Positions 17,608 to 26,733 are shown, counted from the stretch's first letter. The stretch is 64,000 nucleotides of DNA from CAVQBJ01 sp963710725 (GCA_963710725.1 CAVQBJ010000002.1:124001-188000); one strand, 5' to 3'. Program-made: numbers and translations. The notes: a model not told the origin generated them from the sequence alone.

Positions 17608-18689
17608 GGCGCCGCTCCCGCGCAGATCGCGCTCGACAGTGCGCTCAGGTCGAGCTCCTCGTCGGCCAGCCGCTCGCCGACGATCGCCCGCGGCATTCCG
17701 TAGACGACGCAGCTGGACTCGGCCTCGACGAGCACGCGACCGCCGGCGTGATGGACCGCGCGGGCGCCCTCCAATCCGTCGCGGCCCATGCCGGTGAGGA
17801 CGACGAGCAGCACGCGCTCTCCCCACACCCGCACGGCGTCGACGATCGTGAGGTCGGCGCGCGGGCGCAGCCCGCCGATCGCCTCGTCCTCGCTCACGCG
17901 CGCTCGGCCGTCCTCGGTGAGGCGAAGGTGGCTGCCGCCGGGCGCGAGGAGCACGCGGTCGGGACCGATCGCGTCGCCGTTGGCGGCCTCCTTGACGTGC
18001 AGCGCACAGCTGCCGTCGAGTCGGGCGGCGAGCGAGGCGGTGAAGCCGCTCGGCATGTGCTGGACGATGAGGGTCCCGCGCCCGAGGCTGTCCGGCAGCT
18101 CGGGCAGCAGCTGGGCGAGCGCGCGCGGACCGCCGGTCGAGCAGGCGATGATGACGACGCGGGTGGCCGTGGCGGTGGCCTGACGCCGCCAGGGCGCCGG
18201 CGGGCGCGCCGGCGCGGAGCGCGCCACCGGGGCCGCCGCAGGCGCGGACGCACCGGCCGCCGCTGCCGATCCGGGCCGCCGGAGCTTCGTCTCGGCCGCG
18301 GCATGCACCTTGCTCTCCAGCTCGCGTACGAACGCGTCGAGCCCGCTCTGCGCGGCGGGCTTGGCCACGAGCTCGAAGGCGCCCTCGGCGAGCGCGTCGA
18401 CGGCGCGTACGCCGTAGGAGGGCGAGAACGCCGATACGACGACGACCGGGATGTCGATGTGGCGCTGGCGCAGGGCGCGCAGCACGCCGATCCCGTCGCG
18501 GCCCGGCATCGCCAGGTCCAGCGACAGCACGTCCGGTCGCTCGCGTTCGCACATGGCGATCGCCTCGTCGCCGTTCGCCGCGACGCCCACGATCTCGGTG
18601 TCGGCGCCGCTCAGCGCATCGGTCAGCATGCGCCGCATGAAGGCCGAGTCGTCGGCCACGACGATGCGATGGGGAGCCGCGGTCGTCAC
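17604..18689 (-). CDS. cheB: Chemotaxis methylesterase/deamidase CheB
   Basis: A 361-residue protein joining a receiver domain (DD at 13-14, phospho-Asp D58 in SLDLAMPGRDG, Lys in VAKPA) to a methylesterase domain. An Ala/Pro-rich linker (about 138-172) separates them. The esterase triad is visible: S184 in ACSTGGP, H211 in VQHMPSGF and D304 in LTGMGRDGLEG. It removes methyl groups from receptors when phosphorylated by CheA. The GTG start at 18689 lies six bases after the cheW stop. Confidence 0.95.
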   Translation of the reverse strand: MTTAAPHRIVVADDSAFMRRMLTDALSGADTEIVGVAANGDEAIAMCERERPDVLSLDLAMPGRDGIGVLRALRQRHIDIPVVVVSAFSPSYGVRAVDALAEGAFELVAKPAAQSGLDAFVRELESKVHAAAETKLRRPGSAAAAGASAPAAAPVARSAPARPPAPWRRQATATATRVVIIACSTGGPRALAQLLPELPDSLGRGTLIVQHMPSGFTASLAARLDGSCALHVKEAANGDAIGPDRVLLAPGGSHLRLTEDGRARVSEDEAIGGLRPRADLTIVDAVRVWGERVLLVVLTGMGRDGLEGARAVHHAGGRVLVEAESSCVVYGMPRAIVGERLADEELDLSALSSAICAGAAP

Positions 18690-18695
18690 GGCCCG

Positions 18696-19151
18696 CTACG
18701 CCGCGAGCCCGAGCTCGCGGTCGGAGACGAGGCCCCGCGCGTCGAGCAGGACGACGAGCCGGTCGCCGACCTTCACGATCGCCTCGAGCGCGCCGCTGCC
18801 CGGGACCGGCAACGGCTCGGTCTGCCCGGCCTGCAACGTGAGCACCTCGGCGACCTCGTCGACGACGATCCCCGCGCCGGCGCCCTCCGTCTCGATGATG
18901 ATGATCTTGCCCGGTTCGTTGGCGCTCGCTCCCAGCTCGAGGCGGGCGGCGAGATCGACGACTGGGATGATGCGGCCGCGCAGCGAGATCACCCCACGGA
19001 TCCAGGCGACGTGCGAGGCGACGGCGCGCGGCTCGACGTAGCGGATGATCTCCTGGACCTGGGTGATCGGGAGGCCATATTCCTCGTCGCCGAGCGAGAA
19101 CACGACGATCTGGTCGGGAACGCCGGACTGGTGTTCGCTCGGGCTGGCCAC
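18696..19151 (-). CDS. cheW: Chemotaxis coupling protein CheW
   Basis: A 151-residue adaptor that bridges chemoreceptors and CheA. It is a single CheW domain (VVFSLGDEEYGLPITQVQEI, WIRGVISLRGRIIPVVDL, GIVVDEVAEVLTL). The GTG start at 19151 is chosen because AAGGAGA lies seven bases upstream; the frame extends further but with an arginine-rich, non-domain sequence. It is the first gene of the operon, about 70 bases downstream of the predicted transcription start of the sigma-28 promoter. Confidence 0.95.
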   Translation of the reverse strand: MASPSEHQSGVPDQIVVFSLGDEEYGLPITQVQEIIRYVEPRAVASHVAWIRGVISLRGRIIPVVDLAARLELGASANEPGKIIIIETEGAGAGIVVDEVAEVLTLQAGQTEPLPVPGSGALEAIVKVGDRLVVLLDARGLVSDRELGLAA

Positions 19152-19226
19152 CTGGTGTCTCCTTGTCGTTCGGCGAGGCTCCGCGGGAAGGGTGCGCTGG
19201 GGGCCCGCGCGGGGCCTCCCCCGCAT

Positions 19227-19253
19227 ACATCGGCAGCTCGGTGTGGAACTTTG
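19227..19253 (-). promoter_or_regulatory. Sigma-28 (FliA/SigD-type) promoter of the chemotaxis operon
   Basis: On the reverse strand the sequence reads CAAAGTTC, an 11-base spacer, then GCCGATGT. This matches the sigma-28 consensus TAAAGTTT-N11-GCCGATAA closely in sequence and exactly in spacing. The -35 box is 19246-19253 and the -10 box 19227-19234, so transcription should start near 19220 and run into cheW. It makes the whole cheW-to-cheY cluster a late flagellar-class operon. Confidence 0.8.
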
Positions 19254-19302
19254 GCGCCGTTTGAGCGATTCGATCGCCCGTCCAGCGCCGGCCCGGCGCC
19301 GC

Positions 19303-20379
19303 TCAGCGGGGCGCGGCCAGCGCTTCGACGGCCGCAGGGGGGCGATCGCCGGCGATGCGCGTCACATCCCGCGCGGTCACGCCGACGAGCTGGGCCACGA
19401 CGGCCTCACGCGGGTTGCTGGGCGCCGCAAGCGCGACCGTCTCGGCGGCCCGCGCCGCGAGCCCGCGCGCCTCGTCGTCGCGCGACCTGAGCAGCCGCAC
19501 GGCGCGCGCGAGCAGCCGTACCGCCTCCACCTCGTGCTCGGGCAGCGCCCCGTCCTCGCCGGCCGAGATGCGTCCAAGCGCGATCCGCAGCAGGCTGAGC
19601 AGCGAGTTGCCGAGCAGGCGCAGATGCTCGGCGCGCTGCACCTCGGCCTCGACCGCGCGGTGCTCACCGCGGCGGCGCGTCAGCCGGACGATCCTCCGGG
19701 CTGATTCGCGCGCGTCGGCGACGGCCGCGAGCTGGCGATGGAGGTGCTCGCTCGTCTGGAGCATCCACGGCGCGTCGACGCGCCGACCGAGGTCGAGCAG
19801 GCGCACGAGCTCGTCGAAGGTGTCGGCGAGCACGCCGAGCGCCTGGCGCTCTGCCCCGCGCATGACGGCCAGCGGGTCGGGTGGGAAGAGCAGCTGGCTG
19901 AAGACGAGCGCCACGCCGCCGCCGACGAGCGCGTCGACGATCCGCTCGGACCCGGTGCCGCTGCGCCGCAGGGCGATGACGAGGATGGCCGACGCGGCCG
20001 CCTGGTTGACGAACACCGCCCCCTGTCCGACGAAGCCCCAGCCGAGCGCCACGGCCACGTTCATGGTCACGAACGTCACGACGCCGATCGACAGCGCGTC
20101 GGTGCCGAGCCACTCGTGCAGGCCCTCGCCGATGGCGATGCCGATGCAGACGCCGAGGATGATCTGCAGCGCGCGGGGACCGCGCTGGCGGGCCATCGCC
20201 CCGAGCGCGATCGCGGCCGCGATCGGGGCGAAGAACGGCTGGGGGTGACCGAGGAGGTCGTGGGCGATGTACCACGCCGCGGCGGCGGCGAGGGCGGTCT
20301 GCAGGATCGGCCACCACGCCGCGCGCAGTCGCCCGAGCGCCTCGGCCAGATGGCGGTGCGCCTGTGCGGCCGCTCCCAC
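19303..20379 (-). CDS. FUSC/aromatic-acid-exporter-family membrane protein
   Basis: A 358-residue protein with about six membrane helices in the first ~165 residues (WWPILQTALAAAAAWYIAHDLL, FFAPIAAAIALGAMARQRG, IILGVCIGIAIGEGLHEWLG and others). A long cytoplasmic helical region follows. The Arg-Gly-rich loop and PFFAPIAAAI signature are typical of the FUSC/ArAE group, associated with efflux of aromatic or other organic acids. The GTG start at 20379 is eight bases after the ilvA stop, so it is probably expressed with ilvA. Substrate unknown. Confidence 0.8.
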   Translation of the reverse strand: MGAAAQAHRHLAEALGRLRAAWWPILQTALAAAAAWYIAHDLLGHPQPFFAPIAAAIALGAMARQRGPRALQIILGVCIGIAIGEGLHEWLGTDALSIGVVTFVTMNVAVALGWGFVGQGAVFVNQAAASAILVIALRRSGTGSERIVDALVGGGVALVFSQLLFPPDPLAVMRGAERQALGVLADTFDELVRLLDLGRRVDAPWMLQTSEHLHRQLAAVADARESARRIVRLTRRRGEHRAVEAEVQRAEHLRLLGNSLLSLLRIALGRISAGEDGALPEHEVEAVRLLARAVRLLRSRDDEARGLAARAAETVALAAPSNPREAVVAQLVGVTARDVTRIAGDRPPAAVEALAAPR

Positions 20380-20387
20380 GCAGGCTC

Positions 20388-21683
20388 CTACGGCGGACCG
20401 CCGGGCTCGGCCGGCGCGAGCGTCTGTACCTCGTAGCCGGCGCGCGCGAGCGCGGCGAGGATCTCGCCGGCATGATCGGTGCCGCGGGTCTCCAGGACGA
20501 GCTCGACGCCCGTCTGGCGCACGTGCAGCGGGACGGCCTCGCGCACGTGCTCGACGCTGAGCACGTTCGCTCCCGCCTCGGCGACGAGCGTCAGCAGCCC
20601 GGCGAGGCCTCCCGGTCGGTCGGAGATCCGCGTGTAGCAGCGCAGTCGCCGCCCGGCGCCGGTCTCGTGCCGTTCGGTGACGAGCGAGAGCAGCCCCGGG
20701 TCGACGTTACCGCCGGACAGCACCACGACGGTGGGGCCGTCGTCGACCGGACCGAGGACACCTCCGAGCAGCGCGGCCACGCCGACCGCGCCCGCGCCCT
20801 CGACGACGAGCTTGGACCGTTCGAGCAGCCAGACCATCGCCTCGGCGACATCGTCCTCGGCGACCACGCACATCTCGTCCACCCAACGCTGCACGAGCGG
20901 CAGCGTGAGCGCGCCCGGGCGCTTGACGGCGATGCCGTCGGCGATCGTGGGCCGGATCGCGGGCGCCGCGTCGCTCGCATCGCGCCAGGCGCTCGCGAAC
21001 GGCGCGCACGCCTGCACCTGCACGCCGACCACCGTGACGCTCGGCCGCACGGACTTGATCGCGCCCGCCACGCCGGAGATGAGGCCGCCGCCGCCCACCG
21101 GGACGACGACGCGGGCGAGGTCGGGCACATCGGCCAGCAGCTCGAGCCCGAGCGTCGCCTGCCCGAGGATGATGTCGGGGTCATCGAAGGGGTGCACGAA
21201 GTGGGCGCCGGTCTGTAGCGCCCGAGTCTGCGCGGCGGCGACACAATCGTCGACCGAGTCGCCCTCGAGGCGCACGATGCCCCCGAATCCGCGCACCGCC
21301 GCGACCTTCGACACCGGAGCATCCCGGGGCATGAAGACCTCGCAGGGCACCGCGTGCACCCGGGCCGCGTAGGCGAGCGACTGCCCGTGGTTGCCGGCGC
21401 TGCCGGCCACGACGGCACCCGGTCGGGCGACGGAGCCCAGCTTGGACAGGGCCCCGCGCAGCTTGAAGGACCCGGTGCGCTGCAGGTTCTCCGCCTTCAG
21501 CAGGATGCGCCCACCGGTGCGCTCCGACAGGCTGTTCGAGGAGAGCACCGGCGTGTGGCGGACGATCTCGCCGAACGACCGCGCGGCGGCGTGGGCGTCG
21601 CCGGCCGCGAGCCGCGCGGCCACGCGCTCGGACTTCTCCTCGGGCGTGCCGGTCTCGGGTGCGTCGGTGCCGGCGGAGGTCAT
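20388..21683 (-). CDS. ilvA: Threonine ammonia-lyase with ACT domain
   Basis: A 431-residue PLP enzyme converting threonine to 2-oxobutanoate and ammonia, the first committed step towards isoleucine or a catabolic route. PLP lysine in RTGSFKLRGA, phosphate/substrate loop SAGNHGQSLAYAA, glycine-rich VGGGGLISG and the late SGGN motif are all present. One C-terminal ACT domain follows (RISDRPGGLAGLLTLVAEAG), as in the short TdcB/IlvA2-type enzymes. The ATG at 21683 is the first sensible start; it is divergent from purU by 78 bases. The single ACT domain suggests a form not built like the classical two-ACT feedback-inhibited enzyme. Confidence 0.92.
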   Translation of the reverse strand: MTSAGTDAPETGTPEEKSERVAARLAAGDAHAAARSFGEIVRHTPVLSSNSLSERTGGRILLKAENLQRTGSFKLRGALSKLGSVARPGAVVAGSAGNHGQSLAYAARVHAVPCEVFMPRDAPVSKVAAVRGFGGIVRLEGDSVDDCVAAAQTRALQTGAHFVHPFDDPDIILGQATLGLELLADVPDLARVVVPVGGGGLISGVAGAIKSVRPSVTVVGVQVQACAPFASAWRDASDAAPAIRPTIADGIAVKRPGALTLPLVQRWVDEMCVVAEDDVAEAMVWLLERSKLVVEGAGAVGVAALLGGVLGPVDDGPTVVVLSGGNVDPGLLSLVTERHETGAGRRLRCYTRISDRPGGLAGLLTLVAEAGANVLSVEHVREAVPLHVRQTGVELVLETRGTDHAGEILAALARAGYEVQTLAPAEPGGPP

Positions 21684-21761
21684 CGAGCCGCATCGTCTCA
21701 CTCCCGCCGGCCGGGGGCGACCACTCGTCTGATAAGACTCCGCGGCCTCGCCCCGCCAGTC

Positions 21762-22640
21762 ATGTCCGTGAGCCCATCCGACACCCCGACGGCCCCGCCC
21801 GTGGCGCGCCTGGTGATCTCCTGCCCCGACCGGCCCGGGATCGTCGCCGCCGTCTCCGGAGCGCTCGCGGGCGCCGGCGCGAACATCACGCAGTCCGACC
21901 AGTACTCGACCGATCCCGAGGGCGGCGCGTTCCTCATGCGCATCGAGTTCCACATCGACGTTGCGGCGCGCGAGCGCTTCGCCGACACGTTCGCCGAGAT
22001 CGCCGAGCGCTTCGGCATGCGCTGGCGGATGTGGCATTCGGGCGAGCGCAAGCGCGTCGCGCTGATGGTCTCGCGCCACGAGCACTGCCTGCTCGACCTG
22101 CTCTGGAGATGGCGGCGCGGTGAGCTCGACTGCGACATCCCGCTCGTCGTCTCCAACCACCCCGACCTGCGCGACGAGGTCGCGCTCTTCGGGGTCCGCT
22201 TCGAGCACATCCCGGTGGGCAAGGACGGAAAGGCGCAGGCCGAGCAGCGGCTGCTCGACGTGCTCGACGGCCACTACGACCTCGTCGTCCTGGCCCGCTA
22301 CATGCAGATCCTCAGCGGCGACCTGCTGGCCCGGCTCGGTGCGCCGGTGATCAACATCCACCACTCGTTCCTGCCCGCCTTCGCCGGCGCCGATCCCTAC
22401 ACGCGCGCGCTGCGCCGGGGCGTGAAGGTGATCGGCGCCACCGCGCACTACGTCACCGAGGACCTCGACGAGGGCCCGATCATCGAGCAGGACACGGCCC
22501 ACGTGTCGCATCGAGACACCGCCGAGTCGCTGACCCAGATCGGCCGTGACGTCGAGCGCACCGTGCTGGCGAGGGCGGTGAAGTGGCACCTCGAGGACCG
22601 CGTGCTCGTGTCGGGCTCGCGCACGATCGTCTTCGCCTAG
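21762..22640 (+). CDS. purU: Formyltetrahydrofolate deformylase
   Basis: A 292-residue enzyme that hydrolyses 10-formyl-THF to formate and THF, balancing the one-carbon pool. The N-terminal ACT domain (RLVISCPDRPGIVAAVSGAL) senses amino acids in this family. The C-terminal formyltransferase-like domain holds the catalytic residues in INIHHSFLPAF and GATAHYVTEDLDEGPII. The ATG at 21762 fits the family N-terminus. It is divergent from ilvA and 56 bases before the ppx/gppA gene on the same strand. Confidence 0.94.
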   Translation: MSVSPSDTPTAPPVARLVISCPDRPGIVAAVSGALAGAGANITQSDQYSTDPEGGAFLMRIEFHIDVAARERFADTFAEIAERFGMRWRMWHSGERKRVALMVSRHEHCLLDLLWRWRRGELDCDIPLVVSNHPDLRDEVALFGVRFEHIPVGKDGKAQAEQRLLDVLDGHYDLVVLARYMQILSGDLLARLGAPVINIHHSFLPAFAGADPYTRALRRGVKVIGATAHYVTEDLDEGPIIEQDTAHVSHRDTAESLTQIGRDVERTVLARAVKWHLEDRVLVSGSRTIVFA

Positions 22641-22696
22641 CTGACGCGAGCGGTCGGCGCCGACCGGCGGCCGCCGCCGCAGTGGGGGCTACGCTG

Positions 22697-24274
22697 ATGG
22701 CCGTGGAGTTGCTCGTCGCCAGCGGCGCGGCCCGCCCCGGCGGGCCCGCCACCACGCCGCGCCGCCTGGCCGTCATCGACCTCGGCTCGAACTCGTTTCG
22801 GCTCGTCGTGTTCACGGCCGCGGCCGACGAGGGCTGGTGGAAGCGGACCGACGAGATCTACGAGCCGGTGCGCATCGGCGAGGGCCTGGGCAGCGCGGAC
22901 ACGCTCGCCCGAGCCCCGATGGAGCGCGCGCTGGCCACGATCGACGTGTTCGCCCACTTCTGCCGCGCGAGCGCGCTCGCCGGCGACGCCGTCGATGCCG
23001 TCGCCACGAGCGCGATCCGCGACGCGCGTAACGCGGACGAGTTCCTCGCGCTGGCGCGAGAGCACACCGACCTGCCGATTCGCGTGCTCAGCCGCGAGGA
23101 GGAGGCGCGCTACGGCTACCTCGCGGCGATCAACTCCACGACGCTGAGCGACGGAAGCGTGCTCGACCTCGGCGGCGGCAGCATGCAGCTCGTCGGCGTC
23201 GAGGGGCGCCTCCCGCGAGCATCGGGGTCCTGGCCGCTCGGCGCGGTCCGCATGACGGAGCGCTTTCTCTCGGGGAAAGGGCCGGCCAAGCGCCGCCAGC
23301 TCGACGAGCTCGCCGCCCACGTGCGCGCGACACTCGCCGACGTGGATTGGCTGCCCACCGGCGGCCGGCGGCTCATCGGCGTCGGCGGGACGGTGCGCAA
23401 CCTGGCGGCGGCCGCGCAGCGCGCCGCCGGCCTGCCGACGTTCGGCGTCCAGGGCGAGCTCATCGAGCGGGGGGCACTCGAGGCGCTCATCGAGCGCCTC
23501 TCGGCCCTGCCGCCGGCCGAGCGCGGCGACGTGCCGGGGATCAAGCCGGCCCGCGCCGATCTCATTCTCGCCGGCGCCGTCGTCGTGCACTCGGTGCTCG
23601 AGCTCGGCGACTTCGACGCGATCGAGGCGACCCAGGCCGGGCTGCGGGAGGGCATCTTCTTCGAGCGCTACCTCGCCGAGCGCGATCCGCCCCTGTTCGA
23701 GGACGTGCGGCGGGCGAGCGTGCGCAACCTCGCCGCGCAGTACCACGCCGACAGCGCCCACACCGAGCACGTCGCCGCGCTCGCGCTCGGGCTGTTCGAC
23801 GACCTCGCGGTGGCCGGCCTGCACGACGGGGACCCCGTCGAGCGCGAGCTGCTGGAGGCGGCGTGCGTGCTGCACGACATCGGCATGTCGGTCGACTACG
23901 ACGATCATCACAAGCACACGCGCTATCTCATCCTGAACGCCGGCCTGCCGGGCTTCTCGCCGCGCGAAGTGGCGCTCGTGGCGCAGACCGCGCGCTACCA
24001 CCGTAAGGGGATGCCCGATCCCGGACCGCTCGCCGCGCTGTTCGACGACGACGACCGGCGGCGGTTGGACCGCTGCGCGGTGCTCCTGCGGCTCGCCGAG
24101 GGCCTCGAACGCTCACGCGACCAGATCGTGCGCGAGGTGCGCATGACCCGCACAGGAGACGAGGTGGCGCTGCAGCTCGTCGCCGATGGCGAGATCGCGG
24201 TGCCGCGCTGGGCGGCGAGCCGCGAGACCGAGCTGTTCGCCCGCGCGTTCGGGGTCTCGCTGCGGGTGGCCTAG
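22697..24274 (+). CDS. ppx: Ppx/GppA phosphatase (exopolyphosphatase family) with HD domain
   Basis: A 525-residue cytoplasmic phosphatase of the ASKHA fold acting on polyphosphate and/or pppGpp. The N-terminal part has phosphate loop 1 (AVIDLGSNSFRLVVF), SREEEARYGYLA and loop 2 (VLDLGGGSMQL). The C-terminal part (about 345-500) is an HD-type helical domain (ACVLHDIGMSVDYDDHH), as in E. coli Ppx. The ATG at 22697 is used. Its stop overlaps the convergent cfa stop in a shared CTAG. With ppk2 in the same window it indicates active polyphosphate turnover; the Ppx versus GppA role is not decidable here. Confidence 0.9.
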   Translation: MAVELLVASGAARPGGPATTPRRLAVIDLGSNSFRLVVFTAAADEGWWKRTDEIYEPVRIGEGLGSADTLARAPMERALATIDVFAHFCRASALAGDAVDAVATSAIRDARNADEFLALAREHTDLPIRVLSREEEARYGYLAAINSTTLSDGSVLDLGGGSMQLVGVEGRLPRASGSWPLGAVRMTERFLSGKGPAKRRQLDELAAHVRATLADVDWLPTGGRRLIGVGGTVRNLAAAAQRAAGLPTFGVQGELIERGALEALIERLSALPPAERGDVPGIKPARADLILAGAVVVHSVLELGDFDAIEATQAGLREGIFFERYLAERDPPLFEDVRRASVRNLAAQYHADSAHTEHVAALALGLFDDLAVAGLHDGDPVERELLEAACVLHDIGMSVDYDDHHKHTRYLILNAGLPGFSPREVALVAQTARYHRKGMPDPGPLAALFDDDDRRRLDRCAVLLRLAEGLERSRDQIVREVRMTRTGDEVALQLVADGEIAVPRWAASRETELFARAFGVSLRVA

Positions 24275-25533
24275 ACGAGCTCGCGGGTCGCGCCGCGGCG
24301 GCCGGCGCCCGGCTGCGCGCGAGCCTCCGGTCGGCGCACCCGGGCCTGGTAGACCTTCGTATACCCCACGTCGAAGCCGTGGCGGGCGGCCCGCAGGTAC
24401 AGGCGCCAGATGCGGGTGCGCTCGGGGCCGGCGAGGCGCTCGGCCTCGGGCAGGCGCTCGTCGAGTCGCTCGTGCCAGTGGCGCAGCGTCTCGGCGTAGT
24501 CGGACTGGAACCCCTCGACGTGCTCGACGTGCAGCCCGGCGCGCTCGAACGCGAGCTGCACGCGCGAATACGGCAGCGGCTCGCCATCGGGGAACACGTA
24601 GCGCATCGAGATGGCGTCGTCGAGCGGGTCGTCGGTCGGATCGGTGACGGCGATCCCGTGGTTGAGGATCGTCCCACCGGGCCGCACGAGCTGGCCGAGC
24701 GCGGCGGCGTAGCGGTCGATCTGGGCGGCGCCGACGTGCTCGACCATGCCGATGCTGGCGATCGCGTCGAACGGTCCGTCGGCCAGCACGCGGTAGTCCT
24801 GCTCACGAATCTCGATGCGGTCGGCGAGCCCGGCGGCGGCGACGCGCTCGCGCGCGAGGTGGGCCTGCGCGGAGGAGAGCGTGATGCCGACCACCTCGAC
24901 GCCGTAGTGCTCGGCGGCGTGGATCGCGAAACTGCCCCAGCCGCAGCCGACATCGAGCACGCGCTGCCCCTCCTGCAGGCCGAGCTTGGTGGCCACGAGG
25001 TCGAGCTTGGCGAACTGCGCCTCCTCGAGGCTCTCGGCGCCGCGCGAGAAGAGCGCACAGCTGTAGGTCATCGAGTCGTCGAGGAAGAGCGCGAAGAACT
25101 CGTTACCGACGTCGTAGTGGTAGCGGATGGCGTCCGCGTCGCGGGCGATGCTGTGGCGCTCGCCGTCGAGGCGCAGCTCCAGGCTCGGCGGCTTGGGGAT
25201 GCCGGCCGGCAGCGCGGCCACGGCGGCGCTCGCCATCAGGCCGAGCCGGTTGGTGAACGGGATCTGCGGCGGCTCCCAGTCGTCGACGACGAGGAACGCG
25301 GCGTCGAGGTCGTCGACGCCGAGCGACCCCTCGACATAGGCGCGGAAGAGGCCGAGGGCGTCGGGTGAGCGCAGGAAGTGGGCGAGGGCCGAGGGGTGGC
25401 GGACCTCGAACGTCGGAGCGGACGGGATCGTGGCCGCTACGTCGCCGCCGTCCCAGAAGCGGACGGCGAACGGGCGCTCGGGGAGGGCCCGTGCGATCTC
25501 GCGCCGCAGAGGAAGCGTGAGGGGAACCGACAT
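24271..25533 (-). CDS. cfa: Cyclopropane-fatty-acyl-phospholipid synthase family methyltransferase
   Basis: A 420-residue SAM-dependent enzyme expected to modify unsaturated acyl chains of membrane lipids. Seen: YHYDVGNEFFALFLDDSMTY before the Rossmann domain, the SAM loop VLDVGCGWGSFAIHAAEHYG, GITLSSAQ, and SIGMVEHVG with the active-site Glu-His. The N-terminal ~125 residues form the usual lipid-binding domain. The ATG at 25533 is preferred; a GTG at 25545 is possible and neither has a clear ribosome site. The stop overlaps that of the convergent ppx gene. Confidence 0.9.
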   Translation of the reverse strand: MSVPLTLPLRREIARALPERPFAVRFWDGGDVAATIPSAPTFEVRHPSALAHFLRSPDALGLFRAYVEGSLGVDDLDAAFLVVDDWEPPQIPFTNRLGLMASAAVAALPAGIPKPPSLELRLDGERHSIARDADAIRYHYDVGNEFFALFLDDSMTYSCALFSRGAESLEEAQFAKLDLVATKLGLQEGQRVLDVGCGWGSFAIHAAEHYGVEVVGITLSSAQAHLARERVAAAGLADRIEIREQDYRVLADGPFDAIASIGMVEHVGAAQIDRYAAALGQLVRPGGTILNHGIAVTDPTDDPLDDAISMRYVFPDGEPLPYSRVQLAFERAGLHVEHVEGFQSDYAETLRHWHERLDERLPEAERLAGPERTRIWRLYLRAARHGFDVGYTKVYQARVRRPEARAQPGAGRRGATRELV

Positions 25534-25653
25534 CGCGGGCCACAACCTAGCGCGTGGCGACCGGTAGTCGCGGAGCCGGCCGGGGCGAGGCGGCTCGCGG
25601 AGTCTCGGCGGACGCGTCCGAGTCCCACGGGCCAGGGGTGCATCCCCCGGGGG

Positions 25654-26733
25654 TCAGTGGTCGAGCGCGCCGAGCAGCCGTTCGAGGTCGCTCTCGTCGT
25701 TCCAGGCCCCGACCGAGGCGCGCAGCCACTGCCCGCCGGGCAGTGACCGCAGGACGATCCCGGCCTGCGCGAGGCGCTCGCGCTCGCCGTCGGGGTCCGC
25801 GCTCGAGAACGACACCAGCGTCGTCGCGTCGCGGCGGGGGACCGTGCGGCCGGCGGCGACGAGCCGCTCGGCGAGCGTCGCGGCGAGGCTCGCCGCCTGC
25901 TCGTGGACGCGGGTCCAGCCGAACTCCGCGAGCAGCGCCACGGCGGCACCGGCGGCGGCCACCGTCTCGGCGCTCAGCGACGCGGTGTCGAAGCGGCGGG
26001 CGTCGGGGTGCAGCGTGGCCTCGAGTCCCGCGCCGCCGTCGGCGAGGTTCGCGTAGCCGCGGCGCGTGACCGCGAGGCGCTCGCGCAGCGCCGGGCTGAC
26101 GTACAGCAGTCCGGTGCCGTCGGGGCCGCACAGCCACTTCTGCCCCGCGGCCGCGTAGGCGTCGCAGCCGAGCGCCTGCAGGTCGACCGGCACCGCGCCG
26201 GCGCCCTGGGCGCCGTCGAACACCACCGGGATGTCGAGCTGCGCGAGCTCGGCCGGCGCGATCGCGCCGCGCGTCCAGTTGACGTGCGAGCACGCGACGA
26301 CGGTCGTGGCCGCGGTGACGGCACTGGCCAGCTCGCCGAACGGAGCGACGCGAATCCGCGCGCCACGGACGTCGCGCGCCACCTGCAGGGCACCGAGCAG
26401 CCCGGGGTGCTCCTCGTCGCTGGTGAGGATCTCATCGCCCGCGCGCAGGCCGAGGCCGTCGAGCACGATCGCCAGGCCTTCGGTCGTGCACGTCGTGAGC
26501 GTGAGATCCTCGCTCGAACAGCCGAGCGCCGCGGCGTATCCGTCGCGCAGGGCGGCGCTCAGCTCCGCGCGGCGCTGGAAGTGCGCGTGCGCGCGACCGT
26601 CGATCAGCTCGCGCTCGAGCTCGGTCACGGCGGCCTCGACGGCCAGCGCCGGGAGTGGCCCGTCGGTGCCGGCGTTCAGGTACGCCACGCGCCGGAGTAC
26701 CGGGAACGCCTCGCGCAGGGCCGCAATCTCCAC
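25654..26733 (-). CDS. Class V aminotransferase (cysteine desulfurase-like fold)
   Basis: A 359-residue PLP enzyme of fold type I. The N-terminus VAYLNAGTDGPLPALA, the helix TTCTTEGLAIVLDGL, the PLP-Asp strand VVFDGAQGAGAVPVDL and the Schiff-base Lys in AAAGQKWLCGPDGTGLLYV are diagnostic. It lacks an evident catalytic Cys loop of true NifS/SufS desulfurases, so an isopenicillin-N-epimerase-like or other lyase/aminotransferase role is more likely. The GTG start at 26733 is used. It is divergent from the acetoacetyl-CoA synthetase gene. Confidence 0.85.
   Translation of the reverse strand: MEIAALREAFPVLRRVAYLNAGTDGPLPALAVEAAVTELERELIDGRAHAHFQRRAELSAALRDGYAAALGCSSEDLTLTTCTTEGLAIVLDGLGLRAGDEILTSDEEHPGLLGALQVARDVRGARIRVAPFGELASAVTAATTVVACSHVNWTRGAIAPAELAQLDIPVVFDGAQGAGAVPVDLQALGCDAYAAAGQKWLCGPDGTGLLYVSPALRERLAVTRRGYANLADGGAGLEATLHPDARRFDTASLSAETVAAAGAAVALLAEFGWTRVHEQAASLAATLAERLVAAGRTVPRRDATTLVSFSSADPDGERERLAQAGIVLRSLPGGQWLRASVGAWNDESDLERLLGALDH

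Noticed and set aside
25654..26733. Class V aminotransferase as the sulfur donor (IscS/SufS-like) for the CysO-like carrier
   Set aside because: No catalytic Cys loop is evident and the gene is 34 kb away with no sulfur genes beside it.
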